From positions 911-34,811 of the forward strand of contig JAJZSN010000026.1 in NCBI GenBank assembly GCA_021849745.1: a stretch of 33,901 nt of DNA. Direction: 5' to 3'. Under the pieces are notes generated by a model. The model ran no database searches. It had not been told where the DNA came from and saw only the letters and a list, made by a program, of their open reading frames with translations. The translations under genes and the position numbers were made by a program. Numbering within the stretch: the first letter of the stretch is position 1; every line of letters begins with the position of its first letter. This stretch comes from Bacillota bacterium (GTDB lineage Bacteria; Bacillota; GCA-003054495; Carboxydocellales; JAJZSN01). Below, one piece after another: positions 32,148-33,901 of this stretch.

Positions 32148-33901
32148 ATGGAATTTCTCAAACGTATTGAGGAATACCGGCAACAGGAGAAAAAACTTTC
32201 CTGGTCAGGTACCTTTAAAGATTACTTGGAAATGGTTATTGAAAATCCCCACCTGGCCCAACTTGCCCATTCTAGAATCTACAGCATGATTAAAGATTCC
32301 GGAATTGAGGAAGAAAATGATCTCAAGAAATATAATTTTTTTTCAGAGGAAATTTTTGGGCTGGACAAAACCTTAGAAAGGTTGGTGGAAGAATATTTCC
32401 ACTCTGCGGCCAGAAGATTGGACGTTCGCAAACGGATTTTGCTCCTGATGGGACCGGTAAGTGGCGGGAAGTCTACGATTGTAAACATGTTAAAAAAGGG
32501 GCTGGAAGAATACAGCAGAACTGACCGGGGCGCAGTGTATGCCATTGCTGCCTGTCCTATGCAGGAAGATCCATTGCACTTAATACCCCGGGAATTACGC
32601 GATGAATTCCAGGCCAAGTACGGTATCTACATTGAGGGTAACCTTTGTCCATCCTGCCGCTTGATGGTGGAAACAGACTACGGTGGCCAAATTGACGAAA
32701 TACAGGTAAAAAGGGTGGTTTTCTCGGAAGAAAACCGGGTGGGTATCGGTACCTTTACCCCCTCTGACCCCAAATCCCAGGATATTGCCGATTTAACAGG
32801 GAGTATAGATTTCTCCACTATTACGGAATATGGTTCTGAGTCCGACCCCAGGGCCTATCGTTTTGATGGTGAACTGAACAAAGCTAACCGTGGCTTGATG
32901 GAATTTCAGGAAATGCTTAAATGTGATGAAAAATTCCTTTGGAATCTTCTCAGTCTCTCCCAGGAAGGCAACTTTAAAGCTGGCCGCTTCGCCTTAATTT
33001 CCGCTGACGAAATGGTAATTGCCCACACCAATGAATCAGAATACAAGTCCTTTACTAGCAACAAAAAAAATGAAGCCCTCCAGTCCCGAATAATTGTAAT
33101 GAAAATCCCCTATAACCTCAAAGTCTCCGAAGAGGTGAAAATTTATCAGAAGCTAATCGCCCAATCGGACATGAAAACCATTCATGTCGCTCCCCATGCC
33201 CTCCGGACAGCAAGTATCTTCTCCATTTTGTCCAGGCTTAAAGAATCCAAAAAACAAGGGATGGACCTGGTAAAGAAGATGAAACTCTATGGCGGCGAGG
33301 ATGTAGAAGGCTTCAAACAAAAGGATCTTATTGAATTGCAAAACGAAGCCATTGACGAAGGAATGAGCGGGGTTGACCCCCGTTATGTCATTAATCGTAT
33401 TTCCAGTGCCTTAGTAACCAGGGATACCGTTTGTATCAACGCCCTGGACGTACTGCGGGCCTTAAAAGACGGTCTGGATCAGCATCCTTCCATTACCAAG
33501 GAGGAGCGGGATCGGCTGTTGAACTTTGTTTCCCTGGCCAGAAAAGAATATGACGAGATGGCTAAACGGGAAGTTCAGAAAGCCTTTGTTTATTCATATG
33601 AAGAATCGGCCCAAACCCTTTTTGCCAATTACCTGGATAACGTGGAAGCCTATTGTAACGGGGTTAAACTAAAAGACCCTATTACGGAAGAAGAGTTGGA
33701 GCCAGATGAAAAGCTTATGCGTTCCGTGGAAGAACAAATCGGTATCTCGGAAAACGCCAAAAAGGCTTTCCGGGAAGAAATCCTCATCCGCTTATCCAGC
33801 TATGCCCGGAAGGGTAGAACCTTTGAGTACAATTCCCACGAACGTTTAAAGGAAGCCATTGAGAAAAAGCTCTTTACCGACCTCAAGGATGTAGTCAAGA
33901 T
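32148..33901 (+). CDS. prkA: Serine protein kinase PrkA (3' end cut off by window)
   Basis: The ATG at 32148 follows GGGAGGAG, and the frame stays open to the window end, giving 584 codons of an expected 630 or so. MEFLKRIEEYRQQEKKLSWSGTFKDYL is the standard PrkA N-terminus, and the AAA-type Walker A GPVSGGKST is at about 102-110. FDGELNKANRGLMEFQEMLK, ALISADEMVIAHTNESEY and AIDEGMSGVDPRYVINRIS match the PrkA AAA and C-terminal domains. PrkA is induced during sporulation and starvation. It has been called a protein kinase, though other activities have been proposed. The 148 bp upstream (32000-32147) contain no clear sigma-A promoter. Downstream partners such as yhbH or spoVR are not visible. 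Confidence 0.95.
   Translation, partial: MEFLKRIEEYRQQEKKLSWSGTFKDYLEMVIENPHLAQLAHSRIYSMIKDSGIEEENDLKKYNFFSEEIFGLDKTLERLVEEYFHSAARRLDVRKRILLLMGPVSGGKSTIVNMLKKGLEEYSRTDRGAVYAIAACPMQEDPLHLIPRELRDEFQAKYGIYIEGNLCPSCRLMVETDYGGQIDEIQVKRVVFSEENRVGIGTFTPSDPKSQDIADLTGSIDFSTITEYGSESDPRAYRFDGELNKANRGLMEFQEMLKCDEKFLWNLLSLSQEGNFKAGRFALISADEMVIAHTNESEYKSFTSNKKNEALQSRIIVMKIPYNLKVSEEVKIYQKLIAQSDMKTIHVAPHALRTASIFSILSRLKESKKQGMDLVKKMKLYGGEDVEGFKQKDLIELQNEAIDEGMSGVDPRYVINRISSALVTRDTVCINALDVLRALKDGLDQHPSITKEERDRLLNFVSLARKEYDEMAKREVQKAFVYSYEESAQTLFANYLDNVEAYCNGVKLKDPITEEELEPDEKLMRSVEEQIGISENAKKAFREEILIRLSSYARKGRTFEYNSHERLKEAIEKKLFTDLKDVVK

Overview
The window looks like the chromosome of an endospore-forming, probably anaerobic and possibly thermophilic, Firmicute of the Clostridia/Peptococcaceae type. 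This rests on four things: a type I-A style CRISPR adaptation module with csa1, sporulation-associated genes (SpoIIM-like protein, CgeB-like glycosyltransferase, PrkA), a ferredoxin-dependent 2-oxoacid oxidoreductase with a fused ferredoxin domain, and Gram-positive Shine-Dalgarno sequences and sigma-A-like promoters. The genus cannot be fixed from the sequence alone.

Layout. 1-2687: cas1 (5' end outside the window), cas2, cas4 and csa1, tightly packed. The interference genes must lie upstream or elsewhere. 2688-2825: a leader rich in palindromes. 2826-5962: a CRISPR array of 43 repeats (37 bp) and 42 spacers (35-38 bp), ending in a degenerate repeat. 6032-7378: an accessory PRiA4_ORF3/TnpR-like gene. 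7388-7764: the wreck of a pxpC/kipA-type gene. 7947-12737: a compact six-gene locus comprising a DUF350 membrane protein, a tiny Sm-like protein, an unrecognised protein, a lipoprotein, an 846-aa protein with two glutathionylspermidine-synthase-like ATP-grasp modules, and a membrane-anchored protein. This is the most system-like uncharacterised unit in the window. 12949-15627: typA and a DUF421 gene. 15836-19013: a TetR regulator with a PEP-synthase/rifampicin-phosphotransferase-like enzyme. 19006-20638 (minus): an Amidase_3 enzyme and a secreted NlpC/P60 protein.

20861-21297 holds two convergent micro-genes (25 and 37 codons), each with a promoter-like sequence and a good ribosome binding site, sharing one terminator. 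21344-27675 is a seven-gene surface-glycan cluster: DegT aminotransferase, hexapeptide acetyltransferase, GT2, Gfo/Idh/MocA dehydrogenase, CgeB-DNRLRE fusion, WbqC and a polysaccharide-deacetylase-like protein. The dehydrogenase/aminotransferase/acetyltransferase trio resembles WlbA/WbpB-WbpE-WbpD chemistry for a 3-acetamido sugar, and the CgeB-like gene suggests delivery to the spore or cell surface. 27737-28357 is a SpoIIM-like protein. 28542-31339 is the korDA-korB-korC operon. 31340-31666 carries a previously unannotated-looking minus-strand small RNA gene with a near-consensus promoter, a structured body and a strong terminator, facing a plus-strand promoter that shares the terminator hairpin. 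31667-33901 carries a DUF3566-like membrane protein and prkA, which is cut by the window end.

All family assignments come from reading the translations by eye. No database search was run.
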